A DNA stretch of 36,091 nucleotides from Thiogranum sp. (GTDB lineage Bacteria; Pseudomonadota; Gammaproteobacteria; DSM-19610). The stretch lies in contig JAJDOI010000097.1 of assembly GCA_022340245.1 (NCBI GenBank), positions 1-36,091 of the forward strand, written 5' to 3'. A model generated the notes under the pieces. The model ran no database searches. It was not told where the DNA came from and saw only the letters and a list, made by a program, of their open reading frames with translations. Below are positions 7,453 through 15,749 of the stretch, in pieces. Position numbers and translations under genes: made by a program. Position 1 is the stretch's first letter. Every line of letters begins with the position of its first letter.

Positions 7453-8187
7453 ATGAAAAACCTGGCGCGCTATTGTGTTCTGGTGCTTCTGCTTGCTGGC
7501 ACCCATGTGTCGGCTGACACGGCTGAGCAATACCGCGAGCAACGCGCGCAGCTCATGCGCGAGATCGCAGATGACGTCCGGGATACCAGCGCCTACCTCG
7601 ACAAGGACACGCTCGACCCGCGGGTGATGCAGGCGATGGCCAGGGTGCCGCGCGAGGCGTTTGTCCCCGGAGCCGAGCGGCGCTACGCCTACGAAAACCG
7701 GCCATTGCCGATCGGCCATGGGCAAACCATCTCACAGCCTTACATCGTCGCCATCATGACCGACCTGCTGCGACTCAGGCCGGACGACCGGGTGCTCGAA
7801 ATCGGCACCGGCTCCGGCTATCAGGCGGCGATTCTGGGTGAACTGGTAAAACGGGTGTACAGCATCGAAATTATCCCCGCACTTGCCAAACGTGCCCGTA
7901 CGGTACTGGACGAGCTCGGCTACAAACAGGTCAGCACCCGGGTCGGCGACGGCTATTACGGGTGGGAGGAACAGGCGCCGTTCGACGCCATTATGGTGAC
8001 CGCGGCAGCCGACCATGTGCCTCCGCCACTGCTCAAACAGTTGAAACCGGGCGGGCGCATGTTGATACCCGTCGGCAGTCGCTTTATGACCCAGCAGCTG
8101 GTGCTGGTGGAAAAAGGCGCTGACGGTAGCATCACGACCCGCTTGCTGTTGCCCGTGCGCTTCGTTCCGCTCACCGGTGAACGCTAG
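7453..8187 (+). CDS. pcm: Protein-L-isoaspartate O-methyltransferase with signal peptide
   Basis: 244 residues from ATG 7453. PCMT methylates isoaspartyl residues in aged proteins so they can return to aspartate. The family motifs are present: RVPREAFVP, the active-site loop GHGQTISQPYIVA, the SAM-binding motif VLEIGTGSGYQAAIL, and PFDAIMVTAAADHVPPPLL. Unusually, the chain starts with a positively charged n-region, a hydrophobic core and VSA-DT (cleavage after about residue 21), a typical Sec signal peptide. The enzyme may act in the periplasm, where SAM is not known to be available. Its stop lies inside the start of the next gene (11-nt overlap), so the two are almost certainly translated together. 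Confidence 0.92.
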   Translation: MKNLARYCVLVLLLAGTHVSADTAEQYREQRAQLMREIADDVRDTSAYLDKDTLDPRVMQAMARVPREAFVPGAERRYAYENRPLPIGHGQTISQPYIVAIMTDLLRLRPDDRVLEIGTGSGYQAAILGELVKRVYSIEIIPALAKRARTVLDELGYKQVSTRVGDGYYGWEEQAPFDAIMVTAAADHVPPPLLKQLKPGGRMLIPVGSRFMTQQLVLVEKGADGSITTRLLLPVRFVPLTGER

Positions 8188-10624
8188 GTCGCGCCCTCCG
8201 GTGGCCGATCGGCCGCCGGTCATGACCATTGCCCTGCTCTCGGGCGCGGCTCTCGGCTACGAGATTTTGCTGATCCGGCTGTTTTCGATCATTCAGTGGC
8301 ATCACTTTGCCTATATGATCATAAGCCTGGCCTTGCTCGGTTATGGCGCCAGCGGCACTTTCCTGGCTGTGACACAACAGCGTTTTCTGCGTCATTACCC
8401 GCGGACCCTGCTGCTGAATCTGGCCCTGTTCGCCTTGAGTACGCTGCCCTGTTTCCTGCTGGCGCAACGCATCCACTTCAACCCCGAAGAGATGCTCTGG
8501 AAATGGCAGGAGGCGCTGCGCCTGGCGATGATCTACCTGCTCCTGAGCCTGCCGTTTTTTTTTGCCGCCAACAGCATTGCTCTGACCCTGGCCCGATACC
8601 GGTCGACGATCACCCGTGTCTACGCCGCCGATCTTATCGGCGCGGGCGCCGGCAGTCTCGCGGTCCTGCTGTTGCTGTATCTGCTGCCGCCGCTCCAGGC
8701 GTTGTCGGCGCTTTCCGCCGCGGCTATCGCCTGCCTGATTTTCGCGGCGGTGGAGCTGCGCCTGCAGCGGCAACTCTGGATCGCCGCGGGCGCCTTGCTG
8801 CTGATCGCCGCGGCGGTCTGGTTCGGGATGAATGCCAGACTTGTGCTATCGCCCTACAAGGCGCTCAGCCAGGCCTTGCGTGTGGATGGCGCACACATTG
8901 TCAATCAGCGCTACAGCCCGCTCGCCCTGGTGGAGGTGGTGGAAAACGCCATCATCCCGCCGCGCTATGCGCCCGGCATGAGTCTCAATTCGCCCGCGGG
9001 GCCGCCGCAGCAACTCGGGCTGTACGCCGACGGCAACAGTCTGGGTGCCATCACCCGGGACAGCGGTAAACCGGAAACGCTGCAGTTTCTCGACCAGCTG
9101 ACATCCGCTCTGCCCTATCATTTGCAGCAGCAGGATCCGGTGCTCGTAGTCGGTGCCGGCGGGGGTATGGACGTGCTGCAGGCTGTCTATGAGCACGCCA
9201 GGCAGGTGGACGCTGTGGAGCTCAACCCCCAGGTCACGAACCTCCTGGGACACGATTACGCGGACTTTACCGGGGGATTGTACCAGCGCCCCGGCGTTCG
9301 CCTGCATACGGCCGAGGCGCGCGGCTTTATCAGCAGCCGCGAGACAAAATACGGCCTTATCCAGCTGTCGCTGCAGGATTCCGCGGGCGCTGCTTCGGCC
9401 GGTCTCTACGCGCTCAGCGAGAACTATCTCTACACCACAGAGGCCCTGACGGAGTATCTGCAGCACCTGCGTCCCGGCGGCTACCTCGCCATCACTCAGT
9501 GGATCAAACTGCCGCCGCGTGACACGTTGAAACTGTTTGTCACCGCCATCGACGCGTTGCGGGCCTCGGGTGTCGACCAGCCCGGCACCCGGCTGATGCT
9601 GATCCGTGGCTGGCAGACCAGCACGCTACTGGTCAGAAAGGGCGCGTTTACCGCCGGGGAAATCCGCGCCATGCAACTGTTCTGCCGCGCACGCGCTTTC
9701 GACGTGGCCTGGTATCCGGGAATCGGCGCTACCGACGTCAACCATTACAACCGGCTGAGAGAACCCTATTTTTACCTGGGCGCGCGGGCTCTGCTGGGCC
9801 CCGACCGACAGGTCTTCCTGGACGACTACAAGTTCAACCTTCAGCCCGCAACCGACGACCAGCCCTACTTTCACAATTTCTTCAAGTGGTCGACGCTGCG
9901 GGAAATACTCCACCTGCGCGACCGGGGTGGCCTGCCCCTGCTGGAAACCGGTTACCCGGTTATCGTCGCCACGCTGGTACAGGCCACAGTGCTGAGCCTG
10001 GTGCTTATCCTGTTGCCGCTGGCGGCGACGAAGCGGGCCGAACGGGATGACAGCGGCGCCGTGACGCGCCTGCGAGTCGTCGCCTATTTCGCGGGCATAG
10101 GCCTGGCTTTTCTGTTTCTGGAAATCGCTCTCATTCAGAAGTTCATGCGCTTTCTGCACCACCCGGTGTTCACGGCCGCGGTGATACTCGCTTCTTTCCT
10201 CCTGTTTGCGGGGCTGGGCAGTTTCCGGTCCCGGCGCTACAGCACGCTGGGCAATCAGCGTGCCGGAGTGCTGCGCGCGATCTCCGGCATTGTGCTGACC
10301 GGTGTCGCTTACCTGTTGTTGCTAGATCACCTGTTCAGCTGGCTTTCGGCCTGGCCGGCCGTGGCCCGCATGCTGGTCAGCAGCCTTCTGATCGCCCCCC
10401 TTGCCTTCTTCATGGGGGCACCTTTTCCGCTGGCGTTGAGCAGTCTGGGGAAACAGGCAGCCGACATGATGCCGCTGGCGTGGGGTGTCAACGGCTGCGC
10501 ATCGGTGCTTAGTGCGGTGCTGGCGACACTGCTGGCCATCCACTTCGGATTCGTTACCGTGGTGGTGCTGGCGCTGATGCTCTACAGCCTGTCCGCGCTG
10601 GCATTTCCCGTGAAGTCGGCGTGA
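8177..10624 (+). CDS. Polytopic membrane protein with spermidine-synthase-like domain
   Basis: 815 residues from GTG 8177, or 800 from ATG 8222; neither has a clear Shine-Dalgarno, so coupling to the overlapping pcm gene is likely. About six hydrophobic helices (for example YMIISLALLGYGASGTFLAV) precede a soluble Rossmann-type domain with VLVVGAGGGMDVLQAVYEHA and VDAVELNPQVTNLL (around 320-350), as in spermidine synthases. Five or six C-terminal helices follow, including GAPFPLALSSL. Membrane proteins with this architecture are widespread, usually called spermidine-synthase-like, with no proven reaction. The aminopropyl-donor-binding domain can also act as a methyltransferase fold. Substrate unknown. 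The pairing with an exported PCMT is discussed in the findings. Confidence 0.85.
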   Translation: MNARSRPPVADRPPVMTIALLSGAALGYEILLIRLFSIIQWHHFAYMIISLALLGYGASGTFLAVTQQRFLRHYPRTLLLNLALFALSTLPCFLLAQRIHFNPEEMLWKWQEALRLAMIYLLLSLPFFFAANSIALTLARYRSTITRVYAADLIGAGAGSLAVLLLLYLLPPLQALSALSAAAIACLIFAAVELRLQRQLWIAAGALLLIAAAVWFGMNARLVLSPYKALSQALRVDGAHIVNQRYSPLALVEVVENAIIPPRYAPGMSLNSPAGPPQQLGLYADGNSLGAITRDSGKPETLQFLDQLTSALPYHLQQQDPVLVVGAGGGMDVLQAVYEHARQVDAVELNPQVTNLLGHDYADFTGGLYQRPGVRLHTAEARGFISSRETKYGLIQLSLQDSAGAASAGLYALSENYLYTTEALTEYLQHLRPGGYLAITQWIKLPPRDTLKLFVTAIDALRASGVDQPGTRLMLIRGWQTSTLLVRKGAFTAGEIRAMQLFCRARAFDVAWYPGIGATDVNHYNRLREPYFYLGARALLGPDRQVFLDDYKFNLQPATDDQPYFHNFFKWSTLREILHLRDRGGLPLLETGYPVIVATLVQATVLSLVLILLPLAATKRAERDDSGAVTRLRVVAYFAGIGLAFLFLEIALIQKFMRFLHHPVFTAAVILASFLLFAGLGSFRSRRYSTLGNQRAGVLRAISGIVLTGVAYLLLLDHLFSWLSAWPAVARMLVSSLLIAPLAFFMGAPFPLALSSLGKQAADMMPLAWGVNGCASVLSAVLATLLAIHFGFVTVVVLALMLYSLSALAFPVKSA

Positions 10625-10651
10625 GCATCGGCGTACACGCCGGCAATCCGC

Positions 10652-11191
10652 TCAGGGCAGGGTAAGCACCGGATCAGCGCCTTCCCAGCGCAGCTTCCGC
10701 AGCCACTGTTGCGGGTCATCGTCACCGCAATGCAGTATCAGCAGGGTTTTGCCATCCATGATGGCCTGGTGCAATTCCTCCAGCTTGTCTTCGGGAATAC
10801 CGGCCCTGCGCAGGGCGATGGTAACCCGGGTGACCGCGGCGGCGCCCAGCATGAGTCCGGCTCCGGTCACAGCACCGGCCAGCATGTCGAGCATCGGACC
10901 GGCTACCAGCAACGCGCCTACACCCGGCACCAGCAGCAACCCGGATACACCGGCCAGAAGTCCGCCAAGCGCTCCCCAGAATGCGCCCTGTTGTCCCCAG
11001 ACCTTGATACGTTCGCCTTCGTTGTCATAGGCCAACCCGAGGAAATCGTCGCCGTGACCGCCGGCGCGGTGCAGCAGCGAGACCTGGTCCATGGGAAAGT
11101 CCCGGTCAATCAGCTGTTCAACCACTGACTGGGCATGCTGCGGGTCATCGAAGACCGCGGCCACCAGTTTGCTGTCGCGCTGCTCACTCAT
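10652..11191 (-). CDS. Glycine-rich membrane protein, stress-protein-like (YflT/DUF1269-like)
   Basis: 179 residues from ATG 11191 (an in-frame upstream start would add 16 residues of unlikely sequence). The N-terminal domain KLVAAVFDDPQHAQSVVEQL resembles the general stress protein 17M/YflT fold. A glycine-zipper-like hydrophobic region of about 60 residues follows (FWGALGGLLAGVSGLLLVPG, then a second such segment). It ends with a soluble tail, AGIPEDKLEELHQAIMDGKT and LILHCGDDD. Function unknown; proteins of this build are often stress-induced membrane proteins. It is convergent with the SpeE-like gene (27-nt gap) and divergent from polX. Confidence 0.75.
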   Translation of the reverse strand: MSEQRDSKLVAAVFDDPQHAQSVVEQLIDRDFPMDQVSLLHRAGGHGDDFLGLAYDNEGERIKVWGQQGAFWGALGGLLAGVSGLLLVPGVGALLVAGPMLDMLAGAVTGAGLMLGAAAVTRVTIALRRAGIPEDKLEELHQAIMDGKTLLILHCGDDDPQQWLRKLRWEGADPVLTLP

Positions 11192-11306
11192 AGTGTAAGT
11201 TTTAGCCGGATATTTCCGCGCTGCAATGATCCAGCGCAAATGGAGCCCGTCCCGTCAGCGCTAGCATGAGACCTGTCGAGCGGAATGCGGGTGAATCGCC
11301 AACGCT

Positions 11307-13031
11307 ATGCCTGTGCACAACGAAGATATCGCGGCGGTCTTTGACGAGATCGCCGACCTGCTGGAAATAGAGGGTGACAACCCTTTCCGCATTCGTGCCT
11401 ACCGCAATGGTGCACGCACCCTGCGCGAGCTGGGCGAGGATATTCGCGCCCTGGTTGAGCGCGGCGAAAAGATCACCGGGTTTCCGGGTATTGGCAAGAA
11501 CCTCGCGGAGAAAATTCATGAAATCCTCGACACCGGTCAGTGCGCGGCGCTGCAGAAGTTGCGCAAGCAGCTGCCCGCTGACCTCACCGAACTGCTGAAG
11601 CTGCCCGGACTGGGCCCGAAGCGGGTACACGCGCTGTATCACGAACTGGACATTCATACGCTCGAACAGCTGGAACGCGCCGCCCGGGACGGGCTTATCC
11701 AGCACCTGCCCGGCTTCGGGGCGAAAACCGAGTTGCATCTCCTCGAGACGGTGCAGGCGCACGCCGATACCGCGCGGCGCTTCAAGCTGGCGGTCGTCGG
11801 ACGCTATGCCGAGCCGCTGCTGGAGTACCTCGAGGGCGCGCCAGCTGTGAAGACAGTGGCGGTGGCCGGCAGTTACCGCCGTGCCCGGGAGACTGTCGGC
11901 GACCTGGACATACTGGTCATCGCGCGCAACGGCCGTGCTGTTATTGAGCATTTTGTCGCCTACGATGAAGTCGACAGTGTGCTGGCCAGCGGCACTACGC
12001 GGGCAACCGTGATGTTGCGCAATGGGCTGCAAGTCGATGTGCGCGTGGTGGCTGCGGTCAGTTACGGTGCGGCTTTGCACTATTTTACCGGCAGCCGGGC
12101 GCACAATATCGCGGTACGGGGCATCGCCCGAAAACATGGCCTGAAAGTCAACGAATACGGTGTCTTCCGCGGCAAAAAGCGTATCGCCGGCAAAACCGAA
12201 GACGAGGTCTTCGGGTCCATCGGTCTGCCCTGGATCCCGCCCGAACTGCGGGAGAACCGTGGCGAAATCGAGGCCGCCCGCGCCGGCATGCTGCCGACGC
12301 TGGTCGAAACCGGTGACCTGCGCGGCGACCTGCACGCCCATAGCCGCGCCAGCGACGGCCACGAGTCCATCGAGGTCATGGCGCGCGCGGCAAAAGAGCG
12401 CGGGCTGCAATACCTGGCGATTACCGATCACTCCAAGCGGCTGACTGTCGCGCACGGCCTGGACAGCAAGCGGGTGCTGGCGCAGATCCAAGCCGTCGAG
12501 GCGTTCAACGCCGGGGACCACGGCATCACCCTGCTAACGGGCATCGAAGTGGACATTCTCGAGGACGGCAGCCTGGATCTGCCGGACGCTGTGCTGTCCC
12601 GCCTGGACGTGGTCATCGGTGCTGTCCACAGCCGTTTTGAGCTGTCACGGGCGAAGCAGACCCGGCGGATCCTGCACGCCATGGACAACCCGAATTTCAC
12701 CCTGCTGGCCCACCCGAGCGGACGGCTGATTGACCGGCGCGAACCGTATGACGTCGATATGACCAGAATTATCCGTCACGCACGCGAGCGTGGCTGTTTC
12801 CTCGAACTGAACGCCCACCCGGAACGACTCGACCTGCTGGACACTCACTGTCAACGGGCGCGCGACGAAGGGGTGCTGGTCAGTATCAACTCCGATGCCC
12901 ACAGTAGCGCGGATTTCGATAATCTGCGTTTCGGCGTCGGCCAGGCGCGGCGCGGCTGGCTGGAGAAAAGCGATGTGCTCAATACCCGCCCGCTGACGGC
13001 GTTACGCAAGCTGCTCGCCGCGACCCGCTGA
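11307..13031 (+). CDS. polX: DNA polymerase X with PHP domain
   Basis: 574 residues, the usual length for bacterial PolX. Order of domains: helix-hairpin-helix region (1-100, with FRIRAYRNGARTLREL), palm of a family X polymerase with GSYRRARETVGDLDIL (188 onward, GS plus the catalytic DxD), and a PHP phosphoesterase domain from residue 341 with DLHAHSRASDG, ITDHS, HPSGR and SINSDAHSSADFDNLRFGVG. PolX fills gaps in base-excision repair, and the PHP domain gives 3'-5' exonuclease and AP endonuclease activity. All visible catalytic residues are present, so it looks functional. ATG 11307 has only a weak ribosome binding site. A 105-nt spacer separates it from the damaged Lon-like gene downstream. 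Confidence 0.95.
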   Translation: MPVHNEDIAAVFDEIADLLEIEGDNPFRIRAYRNGARTLRELGEDIRALVERGEKITGFPGIGKNLAEKIHEILDTGQCAALQKLRKQLPADLTELLKLPGLGPKRVHALYHELDIHTLEQLERAARDGLIQHLPGFGAKTELHLLETVQAHADTARRFKLAVVGRYAEPLLEYLEGAPAVKTVAVAGSYRRARETVGDLDILVIARNGRAVIEHFVAYDEVDSVLASGTTRATVMLRNGLQVDVRVVAAVSYGAALHYFTGSRAHNIAVRGIARKHGLKVNEYGVFRGKKRIAGKTEDEVFGSIGLPWIPPELRENRGEIEAARAGMLPTLVETGDLRGDLHAHSRASDGHESIEVMARAAKERGLQYLAITDHSKRLTVAHGLDSKRVLAQIQAVEAFNAGDHGITLLTGIEVDILEDGSLDLPDAVLSRLDVVIGAVHSRFELSRAKQTRRILHAMDNPNFTLLAHPSGRLIDRREPYDVDMTRIIRHARERGCFLELNAHPERLDLLDTHCQRARDEGVLVSINSDAHSSADFDNLRFGVGQARRGWLEKSDVLNTRPLTALRKLLAATR

Positions 13032-13136
13032 TACCGCCGTGCGGCGACTCGGCCGTTCGAACTGACGAGGGCCGTTGATTTTGTTTATCGTGGAACGGTA
13101 TCCCGACGACGATCCTGCCTGGAAGGGATAATACCA

Positions 13137-13625
13137 ATGACTATCACGCGACTGGAACCGTCTGCATTGTTCCGTGCCTGCGATGTGCAGGAGTTCCACT
13201 TTGAGACCACCGCCGAACTCGAGGATTTGGGCGAGATCATCGGCCAGCCGCGCGCGGTGGATGCGGTCAAATGCGGCGTTAACGAAAAGATCGAGGGGTT
13301 TTTCGACGCCTGCCAACGGCGTGGGCTGAGCGGCGATCAGGGCGTGATTATTCCCGGTATCAACGTCAAACACCTGATGTTGCGCGAAGATGTACGCGCC
13401 GCCGTGGAGGCCGGAAAGTTCTCTGTTTATGCTATCGACAGCGTCGATGACGGTATTGAGCTGCTCACCGGACTGCCTGCCGGCGAGCGCGACGAAAACG
13501 GGGTGTTCCCGGAGGGCAGTGTCAACCGCCGAGTGGAAGACACGCTGGCAGGCTACGCGGAAGCCATGCGCGCCTTTGTCAATCGCGGCAGGGAGCCGGA
13601 CGCGCAGGAGCCCTCGTCGATATGA
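13137..13625 (+). pseudogene. Lon-family protease gene with large in-frame internal deletion
   Basis: An open 162-codon frame. Residues 1-47 (ending GQPRAVDAVKCG) match the N-terminus of the roughly 800-residue LonB-like AAA proteases. They run directly into the end of the protease domain: VNEKIEGFFDACQRRGLSGD, VKHLMLREDVRAAVEAGKF and DDGIELLTGLPAGERDENGV. The catalytic lysine (in NEK) remains. The ATPase module, the regulatory insert and the catalytic serine are gone, a loss of some 600 residues. The ribosome binding site (AAGGGA) and frame are intact, so a short product could be made, but it cannot be a protease. The stop overlaps the start of the following stress-protein gene by 4 nt. Confidence 0.8.
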
Positions 13626-14280
13626 CACCGGTCGTCGAACCACCGGCCATCCGGCGTATCGTCGTGACGCTGGACAACAGCGAATCGGCGCAATCGGTAC
13701 TCGATGTCGCTGTGCGGCTCGCCGCGGTTCTTGGCGCCGAACTCGAGGGGGTATTTGTCGAGGACATCAACCTGATTCGCCTGTCAGGACTGCCTTTCCT
13801 GCGCGAAATCAGGGTCTGGTCGCTCGCCGAGGAAGGCATCAGTACCCAGAGCATGCAGCGGGACCTTCGCGCCCTTGCGCGGCAGGCGGAACGCGTGTTC
13901 CTGGAGGCAGCGCAGGCGATGGGTGTGGGGTGCACCTTCCGGGTGTGGCGTGGTCACGCCTCGGTGGAAACGCTGAGCGCGAGTTTCGAGGCCGACATCA
14001 TCAGTCTGCGCGGTGGCCCGACGCTTCTCTACCATGCCCGGCCCTTGATGAACACCCGTTCGCCGGCCGCCTCCATTAACGTGCTGTTCAGTGCGTCGCC
14101 GGCCGGCAGGCAAGTTTCGTTCGACTGGGCGCAGGCGGCCTCCCGGCACTGGCACGCGCGATACGCGCCAGCGGTAACAACACCGTGCGGCTTGCCGACC
14201 CCGCGCACCCGCTGCTGCGCGAGGCGGGCCTCAACCACTGCCTGGAAGCACTCACCTGCCCCGTGCTGTTCGTGCGCTGA
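13622..14280 (+). pseudogene. Universal stress protein-like gene, frameshifted
   Basis: It begins with ATG at 13622 (ATGA overlap with the upstream gene) and encodes a UspA-like fold: IRRIVVTLDNSESAQSVLDV, then AAVLGAELEGVFVED. Coding similarity in this frame ends near 14113 (after SASPAGRQ). A protein-like ending, GLPALARAIRASGNNTVRLA and REAGLNHCLEALTCPVLFVR with TGA at 14278-14280, continues in another frame from about 14101. The original frame would run on to 14608 as low-complexity Arg/Ser/Cys residues and then antisense to the next gene. A segment of the second Usp domain also seems to be missing at the junction. It could be a real mutation or a sequencing error. It is next to the deleted Lon-like gene. 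Confidence 0.65.
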
Positions 14281-14287
14281 GCCGCGG

Positions 14288-14668
14288 CTATGCCGTAGCG
14301 AGGGCAGTCAGAGCGGCGGAAAGTTCCTCCTCGGGCACCGGAAATGTAAAGGTGCGATAGAAACTGTGCACCGCCAGCAGGCGTTCGAACTGGTGCGCGT
14401 ATTCCTTCTCGTAGAACACGATGACCCGGGTGTCGGGCAGGCGTTCGACCACCGACATCATCGACTCCAGGGAACTGGTGCGGTCGCGAAAATCCGACTG
14501 AAAATTGAACTCGGCGACGATCACACGCGGTTTGGCCTTCTTGATGGTACTCATCGCCTTGCGCATGCGTGTTTCGACAAGCACCTCGAAACCGGCTTGC
14601 TTGTATAACGGCGTGAAATTCGGGTAACCACCGATTTCGATCACACTGAGCAACAGGGGCCTGAGCAT
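14288..14668 (-). CDS. Hypothetical protein with receiver-like (pseudo-receiver) fold
   Basis: 126 residues. The alternation of hydrophobic strands and helices fits a CheY-like receiver: LLLSVIEIGG, AKPRVIVAEFNF, LPDTRVIVFYEKEY, and an ending FTFPVPEEELSAALTAL that resembles the KPxxxEEL end of receivers. The expected phospho-acceptor aspartate after strand 3 is not seen (AEFNF) and no acidic pair is obvious at the start, so phosphorylation is unlikely. There is no DNA-binding domain. Family not recognised. It is convergent with the damaged usp gene and divergent from the metalloprotease gene, with an 82-nt shared upstream region containing the palindrome ACTATAGT. Confidence 0.65.
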   Translation of the reverse strand: MLRPLLLSVIEIGGYPNFTPLYKQAGFEVLVETRMRKAMSTIKKAKPRVIVAEFNFQSDFRDRTSSLESMMSVVERLPDTRVIVFYEKEYAHQFERLLAVHSFYRTFTFPVPEEELSAALTALATA

Positions 14669-14710
14669 GGGCTCAGTTTAACGGAATCTCAAGAATTTCG
14701 CGCGGATACC

Positions 14711-14718
14711 ACTATAGT
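14711..14718. promoter_or_regulatory. Palindromic -10-like element ACTATAGT between divergent genes
   Basis: TATAGT reads on both strands (14713-14718 plus, 14716-14711 minus), so either divergent gene could use it. No good -35 hexamer is seen in either direction. It lies 33 nt before the metalloprotease ATG and 43 nt before the pseudo-receiver ATG. Confidence 0.3.
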
Positions 14719-14750
14719 GAGCAGGCAGGGAAAACCTTGGCGGAAGGGCT

Positions 14751-15533
14751 ATGGCGTCGGGCCGATTTTTCAGACATATACGCATTACGATACTGCTGCT
14801 GATATTGTTTTTCGTGGCCATGAACACCTGGTTGACCCGGGTGCGCACCACGGACTGGAACGACAGCCTGTGGATGGTCATCTACCCCATCAACGGTGAC
14901 GGCAACCAGGCGACGCAGCAGTATATCGACAGTCTGTCCGTCGATGCTTTTGACAGTATCGAAACCTTTCTCGCCGACCAGGCGCAGCGCTACCGGGTCG
15001 GTATTGCCGATCCGGTCACCGTGCGCCTGGCGCCGCAGGTCCCGGGCGTGCCGCCCATGCCGCCGAGAAACGCCGCCACCCTGTCCATCATGCTCTGGAG
15101 CCTGCAGCTGCGTTACTGGGCATTCACGCACGACAATTTCGACGGCCCCGCTCCGGACATCCAGATGTTCGTCGTCTACCACGATCCCGGGCAAAAGCAG
15201 CACCTGCAACACTCGCTGGGCCTAGAAAAGGGCATGATAGGTGTGGTCAACGCCTTTGCCAGCCCGGCCATGGCGTCGCGCAACAACGTGGTGATCGCCC
15301 ACGAATTTCTGCACACCGTTGGCGCCAGCGACAAATATGATCCGGCCACCAATCAACCGCTTTACCCGGCCGGCTTCGCGGAGCCCGAGCGTCAGCCCTT
15401 GTATCCACAGCGCCGCGCCGAGATCATGGGTGGTCGTATACCGCTGTCGGCACACGAGGCGATCATGCCGAAATCGTTGTCCGCTGCCAGTATCGGTACC
15501 GAGACCGCAAAGGAAATTCGCTGGTTGGACTAA
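14751..15533 (+). CDS. Membrane-anchored metzincin-like metalloprotease, hypothetical
   Basis: 260 residues. One N-terminal hydrophobic helix (ITILLLILFFVAMNTWL, 12-28) anchors the protein, placing the rest in the periplasm. H184-E-F-L-H188-T-V-G191-A-S-D194 gives a HExxHxxGxxD zinc signature, with aspartate where most metzincins have histidine, as in snapalysin. EIMGG (224-228) could be the Met-turn 38 residues after the second histidine. The central part (LSIMLWSLQLRYWAF and PDIQMFVVYHDP) is not recognised. Substrate unknown. It is divergent from the pseudo-receiver gene. The peptidase assignment is an inference from motifs only. Confidence 0.7.
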   Translation: MASGRFFRHIRITILLLILFFVAMNTWLTRVRTTDWNDSLWMVIYPINGDGNQATQQYIDSLSVDAFDSIETFLADQAQRYRVGIADPVTVRLAPQVPGVPPMPPRNAATLSIMLWSLQLRYWAFTHDNFDGPAPDIQMFVVYHDPGQKQHLQHSLGLEKGMIGVVNAFASPAMASRNNVVIAHEFLHTVGASDKYDPATNQPLYPAGFAEPERQPLYPQRRAEIMGGRIPLSAHEAIMPKSLSAASIGTETAKEIRWLD

Positions 15534-15614
15534 TGCCCCTGACGCGCGCCAAAGTGCTTGCGACAGCGACCCGGGATATCCAGCCGGCGTCATACCCCCG
15601 CTGAACCGCTTCCC

Positions 15615-15631
15615 GGACGGGTTTCCCGTCC
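15615..15631. other. Perfect hairpin downstream of metalloprotease gene
   Basis: GGACGGG-TTT-CCCGTCC is a 7-bp perfect stem with a 3-nt loop, 80 nt after the stop codon and 119 nt before the next ATG. No T-tract follows, so an intrinsic terminator is not proven. The rest of the 216-nt gap shows nothing more than an AT-rich patch (TTTATATCT, around 15685) that may belong to a promoter. Confidence 0.4.
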
Positions 15632-15749
15632 CTGCGAGGCTGTCCGGCTCGCGTCGCCCGGGAAATATTTCGTACGTCCCTGCTTTATATCTGTGTTTTG
15701 GCGACCGGTTTTCGAGTAACGTAGTGCCGGAAACGAGCAGGGATTCATT

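Noticed and set aside
11202-12521. 439-codon frame antisense to polX
   Set aside because: No motif; polX is complete on the other strand.
14281-14608. Extension of the Usp-like frame past 14280
   Set aside because: The continuation is antisense to the pseudo-receiver gene and low in complexity; the natural stop is in another frame.
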